Shown: positions 1 through 10,445 of the stretch, one piece after another
Numbering within the stretch: the first letter of the stretch is position 1
How the letters are laid out: every line of letters starts with the position of its first letter
Translations under genes and position numbers: made by a program
The notes under the pieces: generated by a model
Seen by the model: the letters and a program-made list of their open reading frames with translations, nothing else
What the model was told of the DNA's origin: nothing
Database searches by the model: none
Assembly (NCBI GenBank): GCA_964017185.1
Contig: OZ024870.1
Span: 60,304,812-60,368,811, forward strand
From: Rugalucina vietnamica
Lineage: Eukaryota; Mollusca; Bivalvia; Lucinida; Lucinidae
DNA length: 64,000 bases
Direction: 5' to 3'

Positions 1-368
1 CAAAACTTCTCCAACAGGGCTATCGGTATCATAAACTTCGAAAAACATTTTCTAAATTTTATCGTAGACACTATGAATTGATTTCCAAATATAATGTTGG
101 GTTAAAGACGCTTTTAAGTGAGGGCCTTTCGGAACCTGAATTTTATGGTGACTTGGTTTACAAATTTAAGAAACTTAAAGGAATTAATGATTTTTCTTTT
201 CAGTTCAGAAAAATCATAACACGTTACAAACGTATAGGTTATAACTTGAATGTTATGCGACAGTCTGCATGCTTAGTTTTTAACCCAATCATGGTTGATA
301 ACTATGCTGCCTTCTTTAATTGCACGCCGGTGGGTCGGGCGTCAGACTCTATGATGGCCCCGACATAA
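1..368 (+). pseudogene. C-terminal end of a reverse-transcriptase ORF (family P retroelement), cut by the window edge
   Basis: Reading in frame from the left edge gives the tail of the same RT protein seen at 55.4-56.6 kb (minus) and 33.5-34.2 kb. Shared landmarks are KLLQQGYRYHKLRK, then ELISKYNVGLKTLLSEGLS and MVDNYAAFFNCTPVGRA, ending at a stop at 366-368. The catalytic part lies outside the window. The frame is open over the visible stretch, so this copy is less decayed here than the 55.6-kb copy, which is frameshifted at the equivalent point. The RT type (GIPMGTNCAP and YLDD in sister copies) resembles Penelope-like or related non-LTR enzymes; the class is not settled from sequence alone. 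Confidence 0.7.
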
Positions 369-1333
369 AGCTATTCATTTTAGTTGGTTGGGGCCGGAGC
401 TTCTTGTCTGTTGCTTGGCCCACCGGGGTCCAACTGGTGTTTTTCTTTTGCTCCGGAGTTAGTAGGTTATTCGGCGCCCAGGGATCTCCATCGTCGGGCA
501 GCTTACTCAGTCTGTGAGTCCTGGTTTTTGATTCATCAGGATGTTTATCATGATTTATTTGTTTGTTCTTGATGATTCATTGACTAGTTAGAGTTTCACC
601 ACGAGGACCGAATAACTAACTAAATGTTATGAACCACTGCAGAAGCTGAGGGTGAGGTTATGGCCATGTAAAACCGGTTTAAGCCCCCCAGTTATTTATA
701 ACTGACCGTTCCAAGGCGGTACTACTGTAGTGGTTCACACTTATCAAAGTTATTCTGATTACGAGTTTCATGTTGCATGGCTTTGTGGCCACCCGATTAT
801 AATTTGGCTGTTCACTTAGCCCTCTGCATTTTACTTGTTCTGTCCAAGCTAGCACTGTGACCACCTAATACCTTCAATAGCTGCTCACCCTGCTTTCCGT
901 TATTCATGTTAAACGTTGGTATCTATGTTTAGTATTTTCTTAATATGATTTTTCTTATTTCTTGTATATCACTGAACCACTGCGGAAGCTGAGGGTGAGG
1001 TTATGGCCATGTAAAATCGGTTTAAGCCCGCCAGTAACTTTGTGTTACTGATCGTTCCAAGTCGATACTTCTGTGGTGGCTCTTTTTGTTTTGTGTCTTG
1101 GTGTTTAAAAATTTTTTGTGCTGTTGGCGCCTTATGTATGTTTTCATATCTTTAGTTAAGTTAAGGTAACTGAGTGGCCACCTGTTGGGAAAATAGCTGC
1201 CCATTCGGCTTATGATTGTTTCATGGTATAAGTACCTGATTGTTAGTTTGGTTTTTTCCCACCTCGGTTTTTGGAGTGGGAATCTTTTTCTGATTGCGCC
1301 TTTTCCTGATCTTTGCCTACTTGTACCTTTTTA
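369..1333 (+). mobile_element. Family P retroelement, 3' untranslated region and 3' end
   Basis: Non-coding sequence directly after the RT stop. It ends in the module GATCTTTGCCTACTTGTAC followed by Ts, the shared 3' end of about a dozen copies in this window. A ~60-bp block beginning GAACCACTGC and containing GGTTATGGCCATGTAAAA occurs twice inside it (about 629-688 and 973-1032), so this 3' region carries an internal duplication of about 344 bp. The same region follows the RT in reverse orientation at 54750-55412. Confidence 0.7.
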
Positions 1334-1346
1334 AAGTGACAATAAG

Positions 1347-1546
1347 CCCTGTAAATAAAAATTAAAACTGAGATCCTTTAAAACCGGTTTAAGCCCGCAG
1401 TAATTTTATATTACTGATCGTTCCAAGGCGATACTTCTGTTGTGGTTGCGTCATGCACTGATACACTGATTTATTCCGACCGCATACCGTACATGAATTT
1501 GGAACAAATTGATTATTCTAGGTGTCTGTAATTCTGTCTAATTCCG
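1347..1546 (+). repeat. Family P 3' fragment joined to a dispersed ~95-bp repeat
   Basis: Positions 1347-1446 start with a scrap of the AAACTGAGATCCTTT repeat seen at 10.4 and 10.8 kb, then continue as a family P 3'-UTR piece (AACCGGTTTAAGCCCGC, then ATTACTGATCGTTCC). Positions 1449-1545 are repeated at 2387-2475 (shared TCATGCACTGATA and GAATTTGGAACAAA). Confidence 0.55.
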
Positions 1547-2053
1547 TAAAAGCGATTTACACTTATTAAGGCACACAAAGGAAAATTAATCATTAATATA
1601 AAAACATTGACACCCTTAAATCATTAGGAAAAGTGATATAATTAAAGGATATTCACAGAACTTCATTTTGAAGTCATTATGGATGGAATAAATTTATTTG
1701 GCAGACATGTTAAGGTGACAAGTCAATTATTGAATTCTCTTCGTAATGGAAATCGAATACAATAATAATTATTATGCTGATGTGAATATTATTTAAAATT
1801 TTCCCAAATGCCCGTTGTCAGAAGCCTAGCGTTGAAAGTAACACAACGGCGATAATGAACGAGCCTCCCTATAGACCAATACGGTGCATTCAATCCATCG
1901 CAGTGTGTATAATCCAATTGCATAGCCTCAATTGAGATCAACATTATTTCACACCTTGATGTTGGGGGCGGGACCTTGGCTCTGATCGCATTGGTTTCTG
2001 ATCATTGTTTTCAGTGTTTTGATCTATATAGGCAGTGACAGTGTAGAAAGTCT
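1547..2053. other. Intergenic, no gene recognised
   Basis: AT-rich sequence without a convincing ORF or recognised repeat. Confidence 0.5.
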
Positions 2054-2296
2054 GGGGCCAGTTGTTCAAAGCATCGTTAGCTTAACGATATCGTTAAGAC
2101 ATAAATTTGTTAAGCAAATATCAGCTAGAGTAACAAATACACTGTTATTTTTTGTTGAAAAAATGTGAGAATCCTTTGCAGTGCAAAGGATTCTCACATT
2201 TTTTCAACAAAAATAACAGTGTATTTGTAATATTAATGTTTGAAATTTTAACGAAACGTTAACTAACGACGTCGTTAGTTTTGAACAACCGGGCCC
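2054..2296. mobile_element. Hairpin MITE with GGGCC...GTTGTTCAAA ends
   Basis: The ends are inverted (GGGGCCAGTTGTTCAAA at left, TTGAACAACCGGGCCC at right). The centre is a near-perfect hairpin: 2133-2180 pairs with 2182-2228, 47-48 nt arms with essentially no loop. TTAACGATATCGTTAA-type motifs lie inside the ends. No coding capacity. Confidence 0.75.
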
Positions 2297-2385
2297 TGGT
2301 ATTACGAAGATACTTCAAAGCAGGGATAGTTTGTTGTAAAGTTAATAAAGTTAATAGCTGCACTCAACCCCAAGAGGAAGTGTAG

Positions 2386-2502
2386 TGTCATGCACTGATA
2401 TCCTGTTTTATTCCCATGAATTTGGAACAAACTGATTATTCTAGCTTGGTGTCTGTAATTCTCTCTAATTCCTGATCGTTGCCTACTTGTACATTTTTAC
2501 AC
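2386..2502 (+). repeat. Second copy of the 1449-1545 repeat, ending in a family P 3' tail
   Basis: Positions 2387-2475 match 1449-1545. The sequence then runs directly into CTGATCGTTGCCTACTTGTAC, the family P terminus. Confidence 0.55.
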
Positions 2503-2782
2503 TTAAAAGGTTCAACATCTTTTGACGAATTCAGAAAATTTAGGTTTTACATTTATATTTTATTTATTGCATTATGATCAAGATTCGCACAATACAATAG
2601 GTCGTTAAATAACTTTTTTTCAGTACAGTTGCGTGCACATACTACATGTACATGTAAATTGGAACGTAGACGAAAGGGTTCTCATTGTATTTTGATGCAG
2701 AAAAAAATGACACCGATAAGCAAGATGGTAATCAATCTCTATTTGTGCAAAAAATGATACTGAAATTCCATGCCTGTGGTAA

Positions 2783-2822
<40 letters not shown>

Positions 2823-3241
2823 GAGTTTACGTGTTTCCACGCATTTTATGTATTAGATTCTTTTATTTATTTTTTTTTTATATAACACTCGAGTTTACAA
2901 ATTATATACATAAATTACACGTATGTCTTTGAGGCAGAGTCGGTCTAGTACCTGCAAGAAATAGAACAGCGCATAAGTTTAAGATATATTAATATTCTGT
3001 TGAAATTTTTCAATTTTTACGGCTTATCAAAACACATTTTTTTTATATATATTCTTAATGAAATATGAAAGAAAGAAGCGACTCCCACATCTGTGGCCAC
3101 TCCACACAGTTCCATAAAACTACTCGAAAGTCGCCTCACGAAAGCTCTGTCTGTCGCCTCACGAAAGCTCTGTCTGTAGAATGCCTGTAGTAATCTTCAT
3201 TTGGTTGAGTGTCGGACCTGACTGGACCCCTCGGTTAAACC
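2503..3241. other. 3' flank of the GPCR gene
   Basis: Contains a T-run of about 30 nt near 2787-2818. AATAAA signals for minus-strand transcripts (TTTATT on plus) lie near 2862-2871, about 370 bp past the GPCR stop. A 23-bp unit (TCGCCTCACGAAAGCTCTGT plus CTG) is repeated head to tail at 3131-3153 and 3154-3176. No gene seen. Confidence 0.5.
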
Positions 3242-4591
3242 TCAACAGGAACATCGGTGTCTCACAGTCGAAAACAATCGTTTACAGGAATTCTGGAATC
3301 GCTTATCTAGTAGACCATAGACGACAGCGTTTATAGCATTATTGACGAAATATAGTCGATAAAACAGGGAGTACACCATAAACTTTCCCGGACTCATCTT
3401 GTACACATTTGGCACCAGGAAGGACAATATGGCATAGAGCAGGTAGGTACAAATAAATACAAGCGTCAGGATAAGCCAGATCAATGTTTTGTAGGGAATT
3501 TTGCCCGGTCCTGTGGTAGAGGATCGTCGGCGCATGGCATGGGCACGAAAAGATGAGTCGCTTGCTTTCCTCATTTCGCTGCATCGCCGAAAGCTAATTT
3601 TAGCTTTCGTAGAGTTGGAACTCAATGAAATATTGCTGGCTTTCCGCGGAAGGCCTTCTTTTTCTCCTTTTGATGTTTTCTTTCCCTTGCTGGCTATGTT
3701 GCCATTTTCGTTTTCTTTATATGCATTCTGTAACGCTGCAATGTCCTCGGGCGTAAATACATCGTCTGTCAATCGATCGATCTCGACTCTGTCGGAAGCC
3801 TCGTCGGATTTATTGAGTTCAAAGCGAGCGCTGCTACTTGACATGCTTGAGGACCTTAAACTCCAATGGCGAATAACTGTGCGCCCGATTAAGGCGTACA
3901 TGACGATCAAAGCGACGGAGACAATAATCAAACAGACCGTCAAAGATGATTTGTAGAGCACTCTCCAGACGCTCTTTTGGTATTTCTGCTCAGCAGTGCA
4001 CATGTAAACAGTGGTCGTTGTGTTGTAGATGTTGGTCTTGTTCGCGGTGCTGATGCCACACAGTACTGGAGCAGGTACGCTTAGCAAGAACGCCACTATC
4101 AAGACGGCGACGAGAATTTTTATTGCTTGGTTTGGCACGATTTGCCTCTTCAGAGGTTGACAAACTTTCCGAAACCTGTCTACACTAATAACGAGCAGAA
4201 CAAACGCTGCAGCGGCGGTGCCGAATGTATTGAAAAAACACTTCACTTTGCAAGGAGTTGCGCTCGGGAAGGAGAAGTGACTCCTGTTTTTCGCCATCTC
4301 CGCTGGAACCAGCGACACACAAGTGATCAGGTCTATGATACCGAGGCATATTACAAATATTCTAAAATTGTTGTTCTTGTACTGCTTTCCGTTCGTAAAT
4401 ACTACCAAAACTAAAATGTTTCCGAGGATTCCTGTAACAGCGAATATTCCTAGTAGTATGGAAACTGGTATAAGAGCGTTGGCGTAGCGCTCATTAAGCT
4501 CCTCTAGGGTTTCATAAAGATGTGATCCGTTGTAACTGCGGTTTGCAATCGGAGAATCGTCGGGATAAGCTCCTTTAGAAAAGTTCATCAT
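3242..4591 (-). CDS. Rhodopsin-class (7tm_1) G-protein-coupled receptor, orphan, intronless coding region
   Basis: The 449-residue protein would sit in the plasma membrane and signal through G proteins; the ligand is unknown. Seven hydrophobic segments are visible: TM1 about 41-66 (N58 in GNILVLV), TM2 76-98 (D87), TM3 114-137, TM4 156-180, TM5 210-236, TM6 377-403, TM7 411-431. C114 and C198 can form the usual disulfide. N-glycosylation sequons occur at N3, N17 and N21. The DRY motif reads DRF (138-140) and the NPxxY motif reads NAVVY (421-425), both departures from the class A norm. The third intracellular loop (about 237-376) is long and rich in Ser and basic residues. The tail has cysteines at 447 and 449 for possible palmitoylation. 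It is a diverged paralogue of the receptor at 16457-17734. The start is the first Met of the ORF; a splice acceptor lies 4 nt upstream. Confidence 0.9.
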   Translation of the reverse strand: MMNFSKGAYPDDSPIANRSYNGSHLYETLEELNERYANALIPVSILLGIFAVTGILGNILVLVVFTNGKQYKNNNFRIFVICLGIIDLITCVSLVPAEMAKNRSHFSFPSATPCKVKCFFNTFGTAAAAFVLLVISVDRFRKVCQPLKRQIVPNQAIKILVAVLIVAFLLSVPAPVLCGISTANKTNIYNTTTTVYMCTAEQKYQKSVWRVLYKSSLTVCLIIVSVALIVMYALIGRTVIRHWSLRSSSMSSSSARFELNKSDEASDRVEIDRLTDDVFTPEDIAALQNAYKENENGNIASKGKKTSKGEKEGLPRKASNISLSSNSTKAKISFRRCSEMRKASDSSFRAHAMRRRSSTTGPGKIPYKTLIWLILTLVFICTYLLYAILSFLVPNVYKMSPGKFMVYSLFYRLYFVNNAINAVVYGLLDKRFQNSCKRLFSTVRHRCSC

Positions 4592-4597
4592 TAGTCT
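4592..4597 (-). other. Probable 3' splice site just upstream of the GPCR start codon
   Basis: On the minus strand, TTATTTCTTTCAG precedes ACTA-ATG, so the coding exon probably begins 4 nt before the ATG and the gene has a 5'-UTR intron. The paralogue at 17.7 kb shows the same spacing. Confidence 0.55.
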
Positions 4598-5458
4598 GAA
4601 AGAAATAACTGTGTATTAAGAGGTAATATGAGAAAGCAAAACAGAAAACAAGAGGGGACGGGAAAAGTCATAGTATACTCTGATTATAAAAACACCCAAT
4701 TAGTATAATGAGCTTAAACGCCTGCAGAATTAATAATAGAAAATGGGTGCCAGCGGATATTGGAAGTCTTGGCAAACACTTTCAAGGAACGGCAGCAATA
4801 CTTCTGACCACCCTTATCAAGTGTTTTTAACCACACTTTATCACGGACTTTGCATTTATACACGCTGTATAGTTTGTATGCTAAAGAAAGCACGAAACGA
4901 AAAAGAGCAATTTAAGCGGATAATGATAATACGTTTGTATTAACAAAGCAATGCTGCACGTCTTTATGATGCTGTGCGCACGTGATAGAAAATGTGCATA
5001 CTATTTGAGGATTATACGTATCAAATTTGCGTCCTCAAATCGTTTGCAGTACAGTAAGACATACAAATAAATGACTTAATGGTGCAAAGTACGGGCGGTT
5101 CAGTAGGTCTTTTCAGGAAAATTGTTAAGAAGGAAATAAACAAAAACATCAGCCAGATAGTATATTATACGATGAACGAAGTTTATCATGATAGATATTC
5201 TACCAGAAACAAACTTTTAATTAATACCTTTTCTGAGAATTTTAGAAAATTAATTTTCTTTACGATGACTGCTGTACCCTTAAAATAAATCCGTAATTGA
5301 GAGATTTATTGTTTCCTAGAATAAGACAATGAGACACATATAAAAGGTACTTACAATGGCGTGCACGAATCCCATCAAGTGGTACTTGTATCATCCTTCC
5401 GTATGCACTCACCCAATCACTTATCGCTTGTTCTGTCGGATGAACGAGTGTCCGACAA
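4598..5458. other. Upstream region of the GPCR, no further gene recognised
   Basis: AT-rich. Any 5'-UTR exon and promoter of the minus-strand GPCR would lie here or further right, but none can be fixed from sequence. Short ORFs show no recognisable domain. Confidence 0.4.
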
Positions 5459-5681
5459 TTAACCGGTTTACAACGAATGGACTTTCTATTCGATATCATT
5501 TGGACGTGTCCACTTTCATTTTAGATCAGGAGTAATTTTTAATTTTAATTTCATTTTTGATGAAATTCCCTCTAGCAAACAGAATAGCTCCACATGGGAT
5601 GCCGCCTTCTGCCGCGTCCCATCTGGGGTTATTCTGTTTGCCTGTGTCCATTTAGAAGGGCACCAGGCTGATATGAGTTAA
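5459..5681 (+). mobile_element. piggyBac-like hairpin MITE, copy 1
   Basis: Bounded by TTAA (5459-5462 and 5678-5681), with CC at the left inner end and GAG at the right. The centre is a hairpin of AGCAAACAGAATAGC and its complement around GGGATGCCGC...GCGTCCCATC. Three more copies lie at 9102, 19823 and 46209. Confidence 0.65.
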
Positions 5682-6030
5682 TTAATGTTACTTTCATTTT
5701 ACGGAAATTTGCGGAAGCTATTTTATACTACTGTTACACAGTAATAGAATTTCAACAATGGCTTAATGGATTGTTTCTGAAAAGTCAAATTACAGATGAA
5801 ATATTCAATCATGTAATCATGTCATTCCGTGCTATAGAATTAATGAAAATAATTGTTGTAGAATATCATTCTAGCACAATGTAAGAATACAGTAAGCCTG
5901 AAATCCATGGATCGACACAACATGTTGTAGTGCTTCGAATTCGAACCTAGTCTAGGGGACCCCACTGGCGCCGGGTTGTGTCTTTTAACACATTTAAATC
6001 ATCATAGTACCGGTTTAAACCCAGAAAGCG
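5682..6030 (+). repeat. Repeat shared with 9308-9640
   Basis: Directly continues the MITE in both places. Shared landmarks: ATTCCGTGC, AAATCCATGGATCGACACAA, GGCGCC and TTGTGTC, AAATCATCATAGTAC. Copies differ by small indels, so the pair is a ~550-bp duplication that includes the MITE. Function unknown. Confidence 0.6.
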
Positions 6031-6111
6031 ACAAGTTGGCTTCTTTAAAAAGAATCCAATAGAAAGGTCTGCTACTAGTTGATAGAGGTGGTTCACGAGT
6101 AAACATTTTAG

Positions 6112-6665
6112 ACAAGTTTAAAACACTGTAAAATTGTTCAACATATTTTTTTATCAGAAAAAGTATTCATGCTTATCTGCAATATGGCTGAAAGCTAACT
6201 GCAAAGTATTAAAAGGATACACTGAAAAGTCTAAGAGGAGTAGATTTCACAAAGTAGGCACGATATCCCATAGTTCAATATGTAAAGTGAACAAAAATTG
6301 GCCACATTCAAAGCGCTGTAAAATTGTTAAAATTATTTTTTCACCAAGATAAATCTTCACGCACATATTCAATATGTCTGAAAGATAAATACAAAATATT
6401 TAAAGGATATACTGTAAACTGTCAGAGGAGTTGATTTCACAAAGTATGCACTATATGCCATTGTTCAATATGTAAAGTGAATGAAAATTGGCTAAGTTCA
6501 AAACGCTGTGAAATTGCTAAAATTATTTTTTTTCACCAAGAAAAATCTTCATGCACATCTTCAATATGTCTGAAAGATAACTGCAAGGTATCAAAAGGAT
6601 TTACTGAAAACTCTAGGAGGAGTTTCCACAAAGTATGCACTGTTTGTGCAATAGCAAACATCTGG
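6112..6665 (+). repeat. ~190-bp tandem repeat, about three units
   Basis: The landmark CTGTRAAATTG recurs near 6125, 6312 and 6507, and TTCAATATGT, CAAAGTA, CACCAAG and TCTGAAAG recur at matching offsets. Units are diverged. The ORFs inside follow the repeat and are not taken as genes. Confidence 0.7.
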
Positions 6666-7186
6666 GCCACAACATGAGAAAGTGTAACATCGGACATTTT
6701 GTTTGAGTATTCAAAAACAATATTACTTTGAATATTTGATGTTTTTAGAGTCTGTTAGTCTTTATTTGACCAGTTTATTTAAGCTACGTTGTGAGTTATG
6801 ACCAGTTTACTATATGAACCCTACCGACGTTATTGTCCTGAAAAATGACGTCAAAATTGCGTAATGTATTTCTGCAAGTACGTAGAGCTTACAAAACTCG
6901 ATGCATTTGTTTAAAACTGTTTGAGCACTGGTAAAAACCTATTGTTGAGATAGAAGCATATCATACTTACATGCAATCTGTTGAAATTATTTTGTCTATT
7001 TTTTTATGATGAGGTTGCTATGGTTACCGTTTAACGATAAATATAGGACAAGTATGTAAATTATAGACTAAAACAAGGGCAGATAGCTCAAAATATAGAA
7101 AATAAAAAAATGTTTTAAAATTCATTCATTTGGTAGCCCAGTGTTCAAAGATTACAAATACAGTATTATTTATCATGATGTTTTAG
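6666..7186. other. Intergenic, nothing recognised
   Basis: AT-rich, no ORF of note, no repeat matched by eye. Confidence 0.4.
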
Positions 7187-7636
7187 GATGTTTATCATGA
7201 TTTATTTGTTTGTTCTTGATGATTCATTGACTAGTTAGAGATTCACCACGAGGACCGAATAACTAACTAAATGTTATGAACCACTGCAGAAGCTGAGGGT
7301 GAGGTTATGGCCATGTAAAACCGGTTTAAGCCCGCCAGTAACTTTGTGTTACTGATCGTTCCAAGTCGATACTCCTGTGGTGGTTCTTTTTGTTTTATGT
7401 CTTGGTGTTTAAAAATTTTTTGTACTGTTGGCGCCTTATGTATGTTTTCATATTTTTAGTTAGGTTAAGGTAACTGAGTGGCCACCTATTGGGAAAATAG
7501 CTGCCCATTCGGCTTACGATTGTTTCATGGTATAAGTACCTGATTGTTAGTTTGGTTTTTTCCCACCTCGGTTTTTGGAGTGGGAATCTTTTTCTGATTG
7601 CGCCTTTTCCTGATCTTTGCCTACTTGTACCTTTTT
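7187..7636 (+). mobile_element. Family P retroelement, 5'-truncated 3'-UTR copy
   Basis: Begins abruptly at GGATGTTTATCATGATTTAT, which is internal to the family P 3' region, and runs to the common 3' end TTGCCTACTTGTACCTTTTT. This 5'-truncated form with a fixed 3' end is expected for target-primed reverse transcription. Confidence 0.7.
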
Positions 7637-8517
7637 ATTTCTAGAATGTATATTACATCATTTTCCCACTTTTTGCTGCTTTCTACTGGTAATGTTGGAA
7701 TGCCCGAACGTACATTTTGTCGCGTTGAGGTTCAATTCTAACATTAAGAATTGTGGCACAACTCTTGCAATATCTATCCTTCAGTCCCTATTTTCCTGCC
7801 AACGTTAGTTATTGTGTAAACTCAGGAAATTGTGAGTTGCTTTTTATAAGTTGAGAATAAACAAGTAAACTTAAGCAATTCCACCTAGTGGCAATAGAAA
7901 AAAAACTGACATGGGGCTTTACCTATTTTGACCAGTTCAGTTTCAGTCACAATTCGCGCATGGGCGTGTCACTGCAATAGATTCACGACTCAGCAATGGA
8001 TCCATCATAAGCAAAAAGATAATTATGTCCTTTTTCTTTCTTTTTTTTTCTTTCATACCGTATTACTTCCTCACTTGGATGACATGCACATGGATTGAAT
8101 CTTAAAGGCGCATATTTAAAAAAAATGAGAGTTGATTATGTTATTAGAAGAGTTTTAAAAATACACGAATTAATTTGAACAGATTAAAAACCGAGACTTT
8201 TAACTGTCGTTGTTTCAAAATCTCTCCGAATCTATCAGAAATGAATACAGGGTCGGTAGTGCGGCTTGTTGGTGAACTGTCTTATCTCCATTTTTTACAG
8301 GAAATGTATTGCTGCGTATTGGATTCTGTACAGTGAATTTGGGCTGGTTTCTCGTATCGGATCTTTTTTCGACGTCAGCGATGGACAATTTAGATGTAAA
8401 ATAAATAGAACCAGCTCAAATTTTACTGCATTCAAGATGACAGAAAATTTCTTGATGGCAATACAAAGAAAGAAACAAACAACCGAACACACAATTTAAT
8501 CAAATTCCAAAACAATT
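7637..8517. other. Intergenic, nothing recognised
   Basis: Includes a pyrimidine-rich stretch near 8030-8055. Overlapping short ORFs at 8266-8499 on both strands have no recognisable domain. Confidence 0.4.
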
Positions 8518-8955
8518 TAATCAAACTCCAAACCAAGACACTTGGAAGGAAAGATACATATGGCATGACGTCATGGTATTTACAGAAATAAGCATGATGA
8601 GCAAGCTTCTCAGCTCTTTCCGGGTTTGTTGTCATCAACCAAAGAAACAAAGATACTGTGCACAGAAACAGGTAAGCATCAGTGAAACATCATACGTCAT
8701 AAACTGCAATTAAAAGATTTATTTTTATCATTACTATTTTGCACTATCTGTTGGGTGCGTTACTGTGTCTTCGGCTATATAACTTTAAACCACGCAGGTG
8801 GTGTGAACTTCGTTGTTGTCGGGTGTAAATTAAATGTTCATCATTACTTATGATTTCTTACATTGCCTGTGGATTTTAATATACCCCTTGTCGCATTGAC
8901 GTCATTTGAACAGCGTCATGGTAAAATAAGCTTATCAGTGTCTTTGTTTGTTGAA
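8518..8955 (+). repeat. Dispersed repeat S, copy 1
   Basis: Shares with 11290-11665 the strings GGAAAGATACATA, TATTTACAGAAAT, AGCTCTTTCCGGGT, GTTACTGTGTCTTCG and GGTGGTGTGAACTTCG. Shares with 12445-12735 AATAAGCTTATCAGT and TCTTTGTTT. All three copies lie between the two GPCR loci. No TIR or coding potential is visible. Confidence 0.55.
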
Positions 8956-8964
8956 AAATCGAAC

Positions 8965-9084
8965 CACCACTGTTAATGGACAAAAAACTGAAAGCTGTTG
9001 ATAAATTCACCTACCTGGGAAGCACTCTCTCCAGAGCAATGCACGTTGATGATGAGGACACTCTCAGAATTGTAAATGAGCAAT
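8965..9084 (+). pseudogene. LINE-type reverse transcriptase remnant (C-terminal part)
   Basis: Codons from about 8990 read LKAVDKFTYLGSTLSRAMH, then VDDEDTLRIVNEQ and a stop. The FTYLGSTLSR stretch is characteristic of the region after the catalytic core in several non-LTR retrotransposon RTs. One extra A in the A-run near 8985 shifts the preceding VNGQK out of frame. Only about 40 codons remain, between repeat S and a MITE. Confidence 0.65.
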
Positions 9085-9101
9085 GAATGAGTATCCGACA
9101 A

Positions 9102-9307
9102 TAAACCCGTTATAATGACGAATGGAATTTCCATTCGATATCATTTGGACGAGTCCACTATCATTTTAGGGGCACGCGGAGTAATTCTTTAGTATTTTTT
9201 ATTTCATTTATCGATGAAATTTCTTTAAGCAGAACGCGGCGTCCCATCTAGGGCTATTCTGTTTGCCTATGCCCCTTAAAAAGAGCACCAGGCTGATAAT
9301 GAGTTAA
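9102..9307 (+). mobile_element. piggyBac-like hairpin MITE, copy 2
   Basis: Same family as 5459-5681. The left boundary is TAAACCCG (decayed TTAA), the right boundary TTAA at 9304-9307. One hairpin arm is shortened: GCAGAACGCGGCGTCCCATC without the full left partner. Confidence 0.6.
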
Positions 9308-9640
9308 TTAATGTTACTTTCATTTTGCGGAAATTCGCGGAAGCTGTTCAATACTACTTTAATAGAATATCAACAATGGGTTAATGGACTGTCTCTGAAA
9401 AGTCAAATTTCAGATGAAATATTCAATCACATAATCATGTCATTCCGTGCCATAGAATTAATGAAAATGATTGTTGTAGAATATCATTCTTGCACAAAGT
9501 AAGAATACAATAAGCCTGAAATCCATGGATCGACACAACATATTCAAGTGGGGCGCGCAGCTGCCATGTTGTAGTGCTTCGAACCCCACTGGCGCCGAGT
9601 TGTGTCCTTGAACACATTTAAATCATCATAGTACTGGTTT
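9308..9640 (+). repeat. Second copy of the 5682-6030 repeat
   Basis: Matches 5682-6030 over most of its length. It has an insertion of about 30 bp (GTGGGGCGCGCAGCTGCCAT) and lacks a stretch around GAATTCGAACC. Confidence 0.6.
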
Positions 9641-9653
9641 AAACCTAGAAAAA

Positions 9654-9735
9654 GGTAAAAGTAAGCAATGATCAGGAAATGGTACAATCAGAAAGAAATT
9701 CCCGCTCCAAAAACCAAGGTGGTAAAAAACTAAAT
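9654..9735 (-). mobile_element. Family P retroelement, short 3' tail
   Basis: Reverse complement of the family P terminus (AGTAAGCAATGATCAGG, then CGCTCCAAAAACCAAGG). Only about 80 bp remain. Confidence 0.6.
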
Positions 9736-9749
9736 TGACTAAATTGACG

Positions 9750-10437
9750 ATTACAACTGCGTTCAGTTAATATACCCCTCCCCCTGCAATATTCAGAAAT
9801 AAATTGACAACTCTTCTTTTTTCTTTTCTTTTTTTTTTTTGAACAATCGTCACTGGCAATAAATGGACCCAATCGGAAGATTTTGTTTATATATTTTGTG
9901 AAGTATGAGTGTGCATATTTACTTTGTACATGAAACATCCAGATCTTGTGATGTTTTATGCCTATATTGATTACATAATATATCGAGCCCATTTTTGTAA
10001 TAAAGAATAACTGAAATTCGAATTTCAAAGATTCCACATTGACAAGGAATAATGGTTAATGGTTTGTAACTTTATTTGACATTTGTGAAAGAATACTGAC
10101 CATTTTTGTACTTAGGCTGAAAATTTGGTGTCTTTATTAGCACTATTTACAAAGTTACACCCTGATTTTCAATCGATATTCATTTTAGAATTTCATGGTG
10201 AAGATGATGTAACAATAAAAACTGAGCATGTCTGTGTTATTTTGCAAGAAAACTAATATTCTTCAAGGACGGTTGTACGAAGAAAGCTTGCCAGTGGGTT
10301 CCTTCATGAGGTAAGCATGTCTTAAAGCATTGTGGGGTCACCTCAGGCTTTATATTCTTCCAAATTGTGGATTGGAATTTCATCATACAGTTTCATGATT
10401 TGTTTTCTCTGCATAGAATACCATAGGGGGTTGGAAC
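9750..10437 (+). repeat. Dispersed repeat R, copy 1 (~690 bp)
   Basis: Same sequence family as both arms of the inverted repeat at 21834-23540. Shared landmarks: CTGCGTTCAGTT, CCAGATCTTGTGATGTT, GGCTGAAAATTTG, GCAAGAAAACTAATATTCT, GTGGGTTCCTTCATGAGG. No coding potential recognised. A family P tail lies immediately left here and also left of the 21.8-kb copy. Confidence 0.65.
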
Positions 10438-10445
10438 TTTCACAG

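Noticed and set aside
2133..2228. microRNA precursor
   Set aside because: Nearly perfect pairing with a one-base loop and MITE context do not match a Dicer-type miRNA hairpin.
3501..4414. Plus-strand ORFs of 151 and 95 codons
   Set aside because: Antisense shadows of the GPCR coding region.
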